Positions 9,278 through 17,481 of a stretch of DNA of 64,000 nt are shown piece after piece. The stretch is taken from assembly GCA_965215155.1 (NCBI GenBank), contig CBDCCY010000001.1:1116001-1180000 (forward strand). Reading direction: 5' to 3'. A program made the translations under genes and the position numbers. Below the pieces are notes generated by a model. The model was not told the DNA's origin, did not search any database, and saw nothing but the letters and a program-made list of their open reading frames with translations. Position 1 is the stretch's first letter, and each line of letters starts with the position of its first letter. Origin of the DNA: JAGWAJ01 sp965215155. GTDB lineage: Bacteria > Acidobacteriota > Vicinamibacteria > Vicinamibacterales > UBA8438.

Positions 9278-9429
9278 CACAGCCCCTCGACGAAGGCGTC
9301 GAAGCCAGCCTCTTCAAGGACCTGGTTCAGACGCTCGAAGAAAGGATGCCCGGCGTTCGTCGGCAAATCCGCCGTCGTCACCCACAACGGAGACCCCTGT
9401 CGCGCTGCCGGTTTCTTGCCCATCGCCAT
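9278..9429 (-). CDS. IS1182/IS5-like transposase, 5' exon
   Basis: The first 50 codons and two bases of codon 51: MAMGKKPAARQGSPLWVTTA, then DLPTNAGHPFFERLNQVLEE and AGFDAFVEGL. This is the classic N-terminus of the 'HPFYERLN-LLEEAGFD-FVE' transposases. Codon 51 (TG|C, Cys) is completed by the first base of the 3' exon at 7363, so the two exons make one protein only after intron removal. A second ATG lies at 9423. The upstream part (9430-9506) holds the presumed end of the IS, but no clear inverted repeat was established. Confidence 0.82.
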
Positions 9430-9506
9430 GGGCCTTCAGTGTACGGGATTCGATCTCGCCGGGACCAGGCCGGATCGGCCGGATCCGTGACTTTCACCAC
9501 GGGCTG

Positions 9507-11507
9507 TCAAGCCCAGTGCCGGAAATCGGCACGCTGGGGTTGACGAGGCGGGAGCTGGAAACGTGTCCACGGGAGTCGGACTGCGGCCCGGAGCGAAAGC
9601 GACGGAGCATCCACCGGCCCCCCTACCGGCGGCGCGCCAGCTCCCGACCCCACCGATGAGCGACGACTGGAAACGGAGCCACGGCGGGAAGTGAGACACC
9701 GGCATTGCGAAAGCCGCCGGGAACAGCTACCCCCTTCCGCCACCGCGCCAGTCGTCGACTCTACTTCTGCCGGCACGTTCTCGAACGCGGCCGTCAGCGG
9801 CTCGGCCGGCGAACCCGCCACCCCGGTCGCCGACGGGCTGTGCTGGCGTTGCCCAGTCCAATGCCCTCCATATTCGTTCATCCGGTCGAAGAAGAACAGG
9901 TTCCCCACGCGATCTGCCAGCTGATAGAAACGCGGCGCCGCGTAGTTCGATATCTGCTTGGTCTGTCCCTCCCGATACACCACCAGGCAACCGTACTGCC
10001 CGTATCTGTCGAACATCCCCGGATCCTCTGAGATATTGAAAGGACCCCGGAGACGATCGAAGAAGACGACGTTGTCCTCGCGGGCCGTAGACAGGATCCG
10101 CCACGCCGCTTGCGGGAGACCGACGGCGCCGACGCTGCTGCACGCTTCGATTCTCTCCCGGTTCCTCTCGAAGAACGTGTCGGTCAGAGAAGGCATCTCA
10201 TAGTAACGGCCAACGAGCAGACCCGCCAGCACGACCATCGCCAGCACCGAGCCGACCGCGGCCGCGCCCTCGTGCTTTGCCTTCAGGCCCTCAATAAGAT
10301 TGCCGACGCCCAGGCAAATGATGAAGCTCATAGCGACAAACACCGACGCCACGTTTCGACTCAAGTACACCGCCGCGTTAGAAAACGACCAGAGCACGAA
10401 AATGATGATTGTGCCTAAAGCAATGACCGGCGCAACGCGTGCTATCGGGAGTCTCGTGCCAATCCACAACAGGCTCGCTCCGAACAGTAGGGCTGGCAGA
10501 TACCCCAGATCGTCCACCAGCCGCGCCAGGAATTCCACGCCGCCTTCATGGGTCGTGAGGTGCCCTGTCTCGAAGTGATAGACGTTGGCCAGAGTTTCAT
10601 TGATAAGTCCGAACATCGACTCCGAGTACAGATTTATCACCACCAAGGACACAGCAGCAGACAACAGGTACATTTCCATGCGGACGCCGCCTCCATCCTT
10701 GCCAGCCTCGCGCTGCCCCTCCAGGGTGTCGACAACGGCATGAACGAGCAGCGGACCGGCGATCAGGATTCCCGTCAGTTTGGTGGACAAAGCCGCGGCG
10801 GACAGAACTCCAGACCAGACAGGAATGCGGTACTTCGTCGATGTCGTCGACTGCCCCGCGCGGAGATAGAAGACCGCTGTGGTATTGAAGAGCACAAAGA
10901 GCGTGGTTTCGGAATAAAAAAAATCGAACTGTGAAAAGACGAGCGGATTCGCCAGCACCAGGCTTCCGTAGGTTGCGGCCGCCGCCGAACCGAACCGGCC
11001 CAGCAATGCGCCCATAACCATACAGAAGGAGATGATGGCGAGAACTCCGAACATCCATCGCAGGAAGAACACGTAGTCTTGGACATTCGGATCGCGCCGG
11101 ATGGTGGCTGTGTCGGTGAAGTGCTCTCGAAGATAATAGCCGCCCGGGTAATCCCAACCTGTCTGGTAGTGCTCCCCTCCCATACGGCTGTTCATGTAGT
11201 AGATTCCCATAGGATAGAGCAGTCTGACGAACCAGCGGTTCGTTTCGCCGACGCGCGCGGTGGGCACGGAATCCCCGAACGGACTGACATGTTGTGTTCC
11301 GAGAACCAGCGTATGCCATTCGTCGACATGTGGACGGTTCACGCCGCGGCTGTTCAGATTGAAAACCCATGCGGAGGACACGGCGAAGAAGGCCAGCAGC
11401 AGGACGACGCCCGCACCTCGCGAGTCCACGACACGTACACACGTCCGCCAAGCACCCACGAGGGACATGTAGTTGTGAAGTAGCGTGCAATCATCGCGTT
11501 TCGACAT
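9507..11507 (-). CDS. Multi-pass membrane glycosyltransferase-like protein (GT39/GT-C type)
   Basis: About 660 aa from ATG 11507, whose A overlaps the aldolase stop (TAATG). One transmembrane helix lies near residues 30-50. The extracellular-type segment NRPHVDEWHTLVL has the acidic position expected in GT-C enzymes. About ten more hydrophobic helices follow (for example GVLAIISFCMVMGALLG, VIALGTIIIFVLWSF and GSVLAMVVLAGLLVG), then a C-terminal soluble part with FFDRLRGPFNISEDPGMFDRYGQYGC. GT-C enzymes move sugars from a polyprenyl-phosphate donor. The last about 60 residues (SRRLSQCRCLTSRRG onward) are low-complexity and may be read-through into IS DNA. It is the last gene of the minus-strand operon. 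Confidence 0.68.
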   Translation of the reverse strand: MSKRDDCTLLHNYMSLVGAWRTCVRVVDSRGAGVVLLLAFFAVSSAWVFNLNSRGVNRPHVDEWHTLVLGTQHVSPFGDSVPTARVGETNRWFVRLLYPMGIYYMNSRMGGEHYQTGWDYPGGYYLREHFTDTATIRRDPNVQDYVFFLRWMFGVLAIISFCMVMGALLGRFGSAAAATYGSLVLANPLVFSQFDFFYSETTLFVLFNTTAVFYLRAGQSTTSTKYRIPVWSGVLSAAALSTKLTGILIAGPLLVHAVVDTLEGQREAGKDGGGVRMEMYLLSAAVSLVVINLYSESMFGLINETLANVYHFETGHLTTHEGGVEFLARLVDDLGYLPALLFGASLLWIGTRLPIARVAPVIALGTIIIFVLWSFSNAAVYLSRNVASVFVAMSFIICLGVGNLIEGLKAKHEGAAAVGSVLAMVVLAGLLVGRYYEMPSLTDTFFERNRERIEACSSVGAVGLPQAAWRILSTAREDNVVFFDRLRGPFNISEDPGMFDRYGQYGCLVVYREGQTKQISNYAAPRFYQLADRVGNLFFFDRMNEYGGHWTGQRQHSPSATGVAGSPAEPLTAAFENVPAEVESTTGAVAEGGSCSRRLSQCRCLTSRRGSVSSRRSSVGSGAGAPPVGGPVDAPSLSLRAAVRLPWTRFQLPPRQPQRADFRHWA

Positions 11508-12550
11508 TACCGTTCCCCTGAATGCCCGTAACGTGTTCGACGATACACCTCCGCATCCCACTCAACGAGAGCCTCCGTCCTCGTCAACTCGACCAGGATC
11601 TCCGACGGCTTCTGTCTGGCGAGAACCTCGTAGTAGCATCTGAGCTGCGCTAGCCTCACGGCGTCGAATCCTCGTCCGGCGAAGACGCCGTTGGAGCGAA
11701 TAAAGAGCAACAGCGGCCGGCGTTCTCCACAGAATCCCGCGGCGTGATCCAGTGAATCGAACACGTGCGCTTCCGCACCGAGAAACACGACATGATCCGG
11801 ATACAGCGCCCACGCGTCCGACAATCGCCGGTACAGATCCGGGTGGTGAGCGATGCTCTGGATCTCCGCATCATCGATTGCCGCGTATCCGCGCAGACCC
11901 GCCGGTCCGTGACGTCCGTGCCGCTCCGTCTGTTCCACGCGCCCCGCGCGCTTCGGCCGTGTCTCTCCGGCGACCGGGTCCTGTTTCACGACCGAAAGGA
12001 CGTTCGCCAAGCGGTCCTCGACTGCATCGATCGTATCCCCGGCCACGATGAGTCCATGATTTCGCAGGAAGATCACGTTCGCGGCCGGCGTGCGGCGCAG
12101 GGCGTGAGCCACCGCTTCCGCGAGCCTCGCGCCGGGTCGGTGATATTCGACCAACTCCCACGAAAAGCGGTCGCTCAATCTGGCCCTCAACTCGTCCCGT
12201 GCGTCCCTCCTGACCATGATGGCGAGCGCTTCCACTGCGTGAAGATGGGCGACAACCCGGTGCGGCAGGACGCCGTGGAGCCACGTTTCGATCGACGGCA
12301 CCGAGGCTCGCCCGCGAGTTCCCAGCCCCCCCGGCAGGCGACGCCCGTGTGGAGCCCGAAAAGCGCGCTCCAGTTCACACTGGTCCACGCGTACGAATAT
12401 GTCCCTTCTGTCGCCGTCCGCGAGACGCGTTCCCGAAGCCGTGACGTACAACGTGTTCCCCTCCTTCCATGACACGTTGCCGCCAGCCCCCTGAACCAAC
12501 AAGGGGTCCGCTCCGAGGCGCGCGCAGAACTGCCCCATGTTATCATTCAT
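11507..12550 (-). CDS. Class II aldolase/adducin-family protein
   Basis: 347 aa. The zinc-site pattern of fuculose/rhamnulose-phosphate aldolases is present: GAGGNVSWKEGNTLYVTASG (phosphate and substrate loop), then VVAHLHAVEALAI (two His) and VIFLRNHGLIVAG (third His). A second part with LYPDHVVFLGAEAHVF is seen in longer members of the family. It would cleave or epimerise a sugar phosphate, making or using a small aldehyde and a triose phosphate. The ATG at 12550 lies inside the end of the HAD gene (8-bp overlap), and its stop overlaps the membrane gene start by one base. The tight coupling argues for one pathway. Confidence 0.85.
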   Translation of the reverse strand: MNDNMGQFCARLGADPLLVQGAGGNVSWKEGNTLYVTASGTRLADGDRRDIFVRVDQCELERAFRAPHGRRLPGGLGTRGRASVPSIETWLHGVLPHRVVAHLHAVEALAIMVRRDARDELRARLSDRFSWELVEYHRPGARLAEAVAHALRRTPAANVIFLRNHGLIVAGDTIDAVEDRLANVLSVVKQDPVAGETRPKRAGRVEQTERHGRHGPAGLRGYAAIDDAEIQSIAHHPDLYRRLSDAWALYPDHVVFLGAEAHVFDSLDHAAGFCGERRPLLLFIRSNGVFAGRGFDAVRLAQLRCYYEVLARQKPSEILVELTRTEALVEWDAEVYRRTRYGHSGER

Positions 12551-13322
12551 TGCAGGTTCCTCCGTGCGCCGCGCGCCGTTCCGAAGAGAGGTCCCGCACG
12601 AGATCCCGCACTTCGCCGAAGCTCGTGAACCGCGCATCTGGAGTCATATCTCCGCGTCCCTCCGAGACCCCGCGGTGCACCTTTTGAAGCGTCACCGCAC
12701 CTATGCCTTTTCGCGCACCCCATACGTCAGCTTCCGGATCGTCGCCAACCATCCACACCACGCCGCCGACGGGCCGTACCTTTTCCAACGCGATCCGGAA
12801 CGGCGCCTCGTGCGGCTTGTCGAAGCCTGCCTCTTCACTGGTGATGACGTAATCGAAGTCGTTGTCCAACCCCAAATACACCAGCTTCCTGAACTGGATC
12901 TGCGCCGTCAGGTCGGTCACGATCGCGGTCGGAACGTCGAGACAGCGGAAATCGTCGATCAGTTCCTTGACACAGTTGAAAAGCACCGCGTTCCCCAGAA
13001 ACGCCCGCCAGTACGTCTGTTCGAGGTCCAGCGCCAGCAGAATCCGGGATCCCAATCCCATAATCTCCAGTGTATGTTGGAAATAGAGCAGACGGCTGTG
13101 GGACGAAGCCGTACGACCGAGCCGCTCTTTGATGCGGCGTCTGGCGGCGTCTGCCGCCGCGTCGAACTCCCTTCGTTCGACGGACAACGCGCCCAATACT
13201 TTGCTCCGCACCGCGCGCGCCGCTGCCTCATGGGCGGGGTCATAAGCGTACAGCGTGTTGTCCAGATCGAACAGCACGGCATGCGGCTGCCTCGTAAACG
13301 CCTCAGGACGGTTGATCATCAT
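12543..13322 (-). CDS. HAD-family phosphatase
   Basis: A 259-aa protein (ATG 13322, or the adjacent ATG 13319). All HAD motifs are seen: FDLDNTLYAYDP (DxDxT nucleophile), TAIVTDLTAQIQ (motif II), GFDKPHEAPF (Lys) and MVGDDPEADVWGARKGIGA (acidic motif). The family removes phosphate from small metabolites; here the substrate is likely a sugar or polyol phosphate made by the neighbours. Its ATGA overlaps the stop of the kinase/membrane gene, and its end overlaps the aldolase start. Confidence 0.87.
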   Translation of the reverse strand: MMINRPEAFTRQPHAVLFDLDNTLYAYDPAHEAAARAVRSKVLGALSVERREFDAAADAARRRIKERLGRTASSHSRLLYFQHTLEIMGLGSRILLALDLEQTYWRAFLGNAVLFNCVKELIDDFRCLDVPTAIVTDLTAQIQFRKLVYLGLDNDFDYVITSEEAGFDKPHEAPFRIALEKVRPVGGVVWMVGDDPEADVWGARKGIGAVTLQKVHRGVSEGRGDMTPDARFTSFGEVRDLVRDLSSERRAAHGGTCNE

Positions 13323-15430
13323 CTCTCTATGATGCTCCTGCGCAACTCCTGGTCGATGTGACACAGAACAATCAGTTGCATCAGGCCGGTGATGCCGTCC
13401 TCCCATGCCGGACACAGGGCGAGAAACTCCAGCACGCTGGGACACAGCGTCCTGCTGATTAGCTCCATATCATCGCCCGCGACCTCACCCTCGACCGTCA
13501 GCACCCTCTCTGCCCGCTCGTCGCCAATCGATATGTCGACCCGCAAGCCGCAGACCCCGATTAGCATGCGGGTCAGCAACAGCTCATTAGAACTGCGTCG
13601 CGTCCGGACTGCCAGCTTCAGCTTCTCACACCGCCGTACTATCCGTCCCCGCCCGCTTCGCTCCGACCGCGCCTCCTCTGCCCGGGGCCGCTCGTCCGAC
13701 TCCTGCGCCGACACCTCGCCGACCGGCAGAACCGTCAGAATCAAGTCGGCGTGCGCGCGTTGGGGGCGAATGAACCGTCCAGAATCGATTTTGCGTTTCG
13801 CGATCGCCGCCGCGGCCTGATCGATGGCGTGGCCCCGATCGCGGACGTCCCGGCGCAGCTTGAACGACGACCGTAATTTATCGTCCATGTCGAGATAGAT
13901 CCCGAGGTTGCAGCACTCCCGGACAACCGGGAAGTAGAGCGCGTGGAGGCCGCTGGCAATGATGAAGTCATTGCTCCTGACGACCGCCACCGGACCGTTC
14001 TTTCCGGTTTGATGATTATAGTGCCGGGAAAAGATGCTCTTGCGATTGGTCAGGGACACCAGATCGTCGCCGAAGCGCTCGAGATCGTTGGCCGCTGGGT
14101 TCAAGTGAGTCATGGCTTTCCACATCGGCCTGTTCCTGTCCCACAGGTGGTAATCATCTCCAGAGAGCCTCGTGACCGAACTGCGGCCCAACAGACCCGT
14201 GAGCGCGTCCGCCAGATGATCCTTGCCGACACCGGAATCGCCCGAGATACCGATCACGAATGGCTTGCGGGTGAACCGGAAGAAGTCGTTCCGCCTGATG
14301 GCCTCACGCCAGATGCGAATGGCCAGCACTACACCGATCCCCACCATGCCCGTATGCACGAGAGAACTCATGTGAACACCGGTCTGCACCGCCGACGGGA
14401 CGGCTTCTCGGAGATCGAACACGTACCCGCCAGACGTGTGGACAGGCGAGAACAGCAACGTACTCAGCACGTACGCCGCCGAAAACGACGCGACCAGCGC
14501 GGCGGTCACGCGCCCGTGCGTGATACTGTAATAGGCGAGAAAGGGAACAGTCCAAAGGAACCAGCCGGGAGAACCCGCAGTGAACAGTACAACTGTCAGA
14601 AAGGCGAGCCCCGTCGCGGACAGAAAGATGTTGAAGTTGAAGCGCCGGATTCGCCACACGAGGTACAACGACACAAGATAGACAACGGGAACCACGTAGA
14701 TGGACACGCCGCCGCCCAGATGAACCACCAGAGCATAGATCTTCGCCATCTCTGGGTTGTGGACTAGCATGTCCACGCCGTCAGACATGGCGAACGGAAC
14801 GGCGAAGAGCATCGCTGCGAGTGCAAACCCTGCGGTGAACCGCCGCAAGCCGCGGCGCCTCAGCTCCGTGTCGCGGTACAGATAGATGGCCACGAACGGC
14901 ACCGCGATGATCATGCTGAGCTTGGCGGAGATTGCCGTCATGCACACGGCACCGGCACTGCACCAGCGCTGGCGGCGAACGAGGTGGATCGACCAGACCA
15001 GGAAGAGAACAGGGATCACGTCGTTGAGCCCGAGCCCGTAGTTGGCGAGAATGACGACCGGCGACAGCCAGTAGGCGACCAGCAGGTCATTTCGTCGTTC
15101 CGGAAACAGATGGCGAAGCGTGACCAAAAGGGCGGCGTCTGCCGCCAGCAAAGTGGCGGCGTAGCCTGCCGCTGTTTGGAGCGCCAGGAGCTTGGCGAGG
15201 ACGGTCGCCGGCAGGAACGCGAGCCACATGGCGTAGCCGTACGGAAACGCCAGGGCGTCGCCGCCGCTAGCTAGCCAGAGGGCCCACGGATCGGTCGTGA
15301 ACCGACCGGTGGTGGCGTCCATGAAGGGCGCGTACCAGTCCATCACGGGAGGTGGCGCCGCCACAAAGATGAGCCCCAGACGAGCCGCCAACCCGGCCGC
15401 GAACAACGCATGCAGATGGAAAGTCCTCAC
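13319..15430 (-). CDS. Fusion of a GT-C-like membrane domain with a uridine kinase/phosphoribulokinase-type domain
   Basis: 703 aa from GTG 15430 (GTGA overlap with the upstream stop). The first about 400 residues hold some ten hydrophobic helices, with DWYAPFMDATTGRFTTDPW in the first loop, as in GT-C/DUF2029 mannosyltransferase-like proteins. The C-terminal about 300 residues start with the P-loop GISGDSGVGKDHLADALTGL. SGDDYHLWDRNRPMW and SNDFIIASGLHALYFP follow, as in the uridine kinase/phosphoribulokinase fold, and then YLDMDDKLRSSFKLRRDVRDRG. The protein may phosphorylate a sugar or polyol at the membrane or couple export with phosphorylation. This domain union is unusual and its substrate is unknown. 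Confidence 0.78.
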   Translation of the reverse strand: MRTFHLHALFAAGLAARLGLIFVAAPPPVMDWYAPFMDATTGRFTTDPWALWLASGGDALAFPYGYAMWLAFLPATVLAKLLALQTAAGYAATLLAADAALLVTLRHLFPERRNDLLVAYWLSPVVILANYGLGLNDVIPVLFLVWSIHLVRRQRWCSAGAVCMTAISAKLSMIIAVPFVAIYLYRDTELRRRGLRRFTAGFALAAMLFAVPFAMSDGVDMLVHNPEMAKIYALVVHLGGGVSIYVVPVVYLVSLYLVWRIRRFNFNIFLSATGLAFLTVVLFTAGSPGWFLWTVPFLAYYSITHGRVTAALVASFSAAYVLSTLLFSPVHTSGGYVFDLREAVPSAVQTGVHMSSLVHTGMVGIGVVLAIRIWREAIRRNDFFRFTRKPFVIGISGDSGVGKDHLADALTGLLGRSSVTRLSGDDYHLWDRNRPMWKAMTHLNPAANDLERFGDDLVSLTNRKSIFSRHYNHQTGKNGPVAVVRSNDFIIASGLHALYFPVVRECCNLGIYLDMDDKLRSSFKLRRDVRDRGHAIDQAAAAIAKRKIDSGRFIRPQRAHADLILTVLPVGEVSAQESDERPRAEEARSERSGRGRIVRRCEKLKLAVRTRRSSNELLLTRMLIGVCGLRVDISIGDERAERVLTVEGEVAGDDMELISRTLCPSVLEFLALCPAWEDGITGLMQLIVLCHIDQELRRSIIER

Positions 15431-16044
15431 GGACCCACCTGCCCCACCTGCCGCCACAGTTCGGGGTGTTTCGTACACACTGCGGCCGGCCGAATCCCGC
15501 GTTCTGCGAGCTGGCGCGCAAGAGCCGGGATTCCCGTTTCCGGGCATTGCCTCTGCAGTTCGGGCGACACCAGGCAGAGCCTGAAGCCGGCATGTCCCAG
15601 TCGACGCGCATCTTCCCGAGTCAGCGGAAACCGGGTGAAACAATCCACCCAGACCCAATCGACCAATCCTGCCACAGCCACGGCGGTCTCTATGGATTCG
15701 AACTCCGACACCCGCACCGCGCAGCGTCGCTCGCCCGCTCTGGCGCATCGCAGTAGCGATGGAAACGACTGATCCAGGAAGAAGTAGTTTTCGATGCCCC
15801 TCGACCGCAGCAGCGCGGTCACCCATTCTTCCAGGCCCTCCTCCTTGACGTTGAGGATCAATGTGCCGTGCCGGTACGCGTCGAGCCAGTCTCCGAAATC
15901 CTCCCCGGCGACGAAGGGGTCGTGATGAAGCACAAGCCTGCCGTTCGGCCCGCCTGTAGTGCGTATGTCGATCTCCACGCCGTACCGCGGCGGCGTAGCC
16001 GCCAGCGCCGTCCGCGTGTTGCGACGATGAGCGACCAGTATCAT
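15427..16044 (-). CDS. Glycerophosphodiester phosphodiesterase-like protein
   Basis: 205 aa starting MILVAHRRNTRTAL. The pattern HRRN, GVEIDIR and LVLHHDPFVAGEDF reproduces the GDPD catalytic set: His/Arg, then Glu-x-Asp, then His-Asp. The protein is short for the family (usually about 240 aa) and may be a specialised or binding variant. The frame runs open upstream to 16476, but ATG 16044 overlaps the stop of the GT2 gene by 4 bp and starts at the conserved beta strand, so it was chosen. In polysaccharide clusters such proteins are thought to act on glycerol-phosphate-like substituents. Confidence 0.75.
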   Translation of the reverse strand: MILVAHRRNTRTALAATPPRYGVEIDIRTTGGPNGRLVLHHDPFVAGEDFGDWLDAYRHGTLILNVKEEGLEEWVTALLRSRGIENYFFLDQSFPSLLRCARAGERRCAVRVSEFESIETAVAVAGLVDWVWVDCFTRFPLTREDARRLGHAGFRLCLVSPELQRQCPETGIPALARQLAERGIRPAAVCTKHPELWRQVGQVGP

Positions 16045-16736
16045 CGAGACTCCTGGGTTCTCCTCACGCTGAAAAGCACCGTTCTCCGTATGAACTTCCA
16101 CTTGGCGGTCCGGTCGACGTTCCAGGACGACACGCCGTGGGCGCGACGACCGAAGGTCACCGGGAAGCGATGCACGCGCAGGCCGGCCGCGCGGGCATGG
16201 TAGTAGGCGTACAAATCGAGCGAGAAATCGAGGGGCGGCGCCTGCCAAGTTTCGAAGAAACCGCGGCTGAACATCGTCGGCTGTGCGTTGATGTCCCGCA
16301 TCGGTTCCCCGAGCAACAGCGTCTCGAAGGCGCTCATGCCGGCCGTGAAGAAGACATCCGTGAGCGGCCGACCCCGCCGGCGGCCCTTGACGAAGATGTC
16401 GGGGCCATGGCTGTGAAACAACGCCATCCCGCACAGGGCGTCGCGGGGATCGGCCTGAAGGTCCGCGTGCGTCCAACCCACGACGTCACCCCGGGCTTCG
16501 GCGAGGCCCGCCAGAATACCCGCGCCGTAACCCCGATTGGTTCCGACGTGTACACTCCGGCACCCCGGGGCCGACGGCAGCAGCCTCCGGAGAACCTCCA
16601 TGGTGTCGTCCGCCGAACCATTGTCGACCAGAATGACCTCCGCGTCCGGCCAAGCTGCGCAGCGTTCGATCAGCAGCGGCAAGTTTTCGGCCTCGTTGTA
16701 GCAGGGAATAACGATCGACAGTCGCGGCGGCTTCAA
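16041..16736 (-). CDS. Family 2 glycosyltransferase (dolichyl/polyprenyl-phosphate mannose synthase-like)
   Basis: 231 aa with a full GT-A fold: LSIVIPCYNEAENLPLLIERC at the N-terminus, ILVDNGSADDT, GYGAGILAGLAEARGD and the metal-binding THADLQADP. It lacks C-terminal membrane helices. This resembles DPM1/UndP-sugar synthases, which load a sugar onto a polyprenyl phosphate. That donor would suit the two GT-C-like membrane proteins in the same operon. ATGA overlaps join it to both neighbours. Confidence 0.88.
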   Translation of the reverse strand: MKPPRLSIVIPCYNEAENLPLLIERCAAWPDAEVILVDNGSADDTMEVLRRLLPSAPGCRSVHVGTNRGYGAGILAGLAEARGDVVGWTHADLQADPRDALCGMALFHSHGPDIFVKGRRRGRPLTDVFFTAGMSAFETLLLGEPMRDINAQPTMFSRGFFETWQAPPLDFSLDLYAYYHARAAGLRVHRFPVTFGRRAHGVSSWNVDRTAKWKFIRRTVLFSVRRTQESR

Positions 16737-17455
16737 CGCTGCACCTCAGCAACGACGAACACGACACCGCCCATCCCGTAGGTGAACACCTGCCGCGCCT
16801 TGATCCCGCACTCGGACGCGAACTCTGAATAGGCGCGCCGGACGCCCCGGTCCTCTCGGCCCCGGTAGGAAAAGTAGTCGTCGAGGATAATGAACGTACC
16901 TTGGTGCATCACCGGGCCGCAGAACGCCAGGGCCTGACTTGCGCTGGTGAAGGTGTCGCTGTCGATGAAAATGATTCGAGCCCTGTCGATGCCCGCCGCC
17001 CGGGCACCGTGCTTCAGCGATTCGCTGAAGAAACCGGGAATCAACTGGAACGTGAATCCCCCTGCTGCCTTGCGAACCCGACGCTCGACCCTCGACAGGC
17101 TGGTTGGGAAGTTCGCGTCCGTATAGAACGGATGCCGGTCTTCGTCCGGCAGGGAGCCGAAGCCGGCGAACGAATCGAATCCGTAGAACCTCGTCGTCGC
17201 CACATTCGGATTGAGTCGAACAAGTTTCCTGCAACAGCGCATGGAGTGACAGAACGAGCTGCCGGTAAAGACCCCGAACTCGAGGTAATCTCCCTCTACG
17301 TCCTCCATTGCGGAGAGGTAGTGCACCTTCTGTAAGGCCACGTACTTCTCCAGATTGTGCATGACCGCGGGATTCACACCCGCAACGACGGTCGAAGCCC
17401 AGTCCTGCAGAAGCTCGACGCTCAGCAGAGATCCGAACGCGCGCGTGTAGTTCAT
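16733..17455 (-). CDS. TylF/macrocin-O-methyltransferase-like SAM methyltransferase
   Basis: 240 aa from ATG 17455. SAM-binding motif I is GDYLEFGVFTGSSF. Later FYGFDSFAGFGSLPDEDRHP, IIFIDSDTFTSASQALAF (acidic motif II/IV) and IILDDYFSYRGREDRGVRRA are typical of the TylF/Methyltransf_24 group acting on sugar hydroxyls. A GTG 12 nt upstream (17467) is an alternative start. Its stop overlaps the next gene's ATG. It lies 26 bp downstream of the nucleotidyltransferase gene. It may O-methylate a sugar in the glycan made by the operon. Confidence 0.82.
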   Translation of the reverse strand: MNYTRAFGSLLSVELLQDWASTVVAGVNPAVMHNLEKYVALQKVHYLSAMEDVEGDYLEFGVFTGSSFCHSMRCCRKLVRLNPNVATTRFYGFDSFAGFGSLPDEDRHPFYTDANFPTSLSRVERRVRKAAGGFTFQLIPGFFSESLKHGARAAGIDRARIIFIDSDTFTSASQALAFCGPVMHQGTFIILDDYFSYRGREDRGVRRAYSEFASECGIKARQVFTYGMGGVVFVVAEVQR

Positions 17456-17481
17456 CCGATGTGACACTCTCCCCTCCCCGG

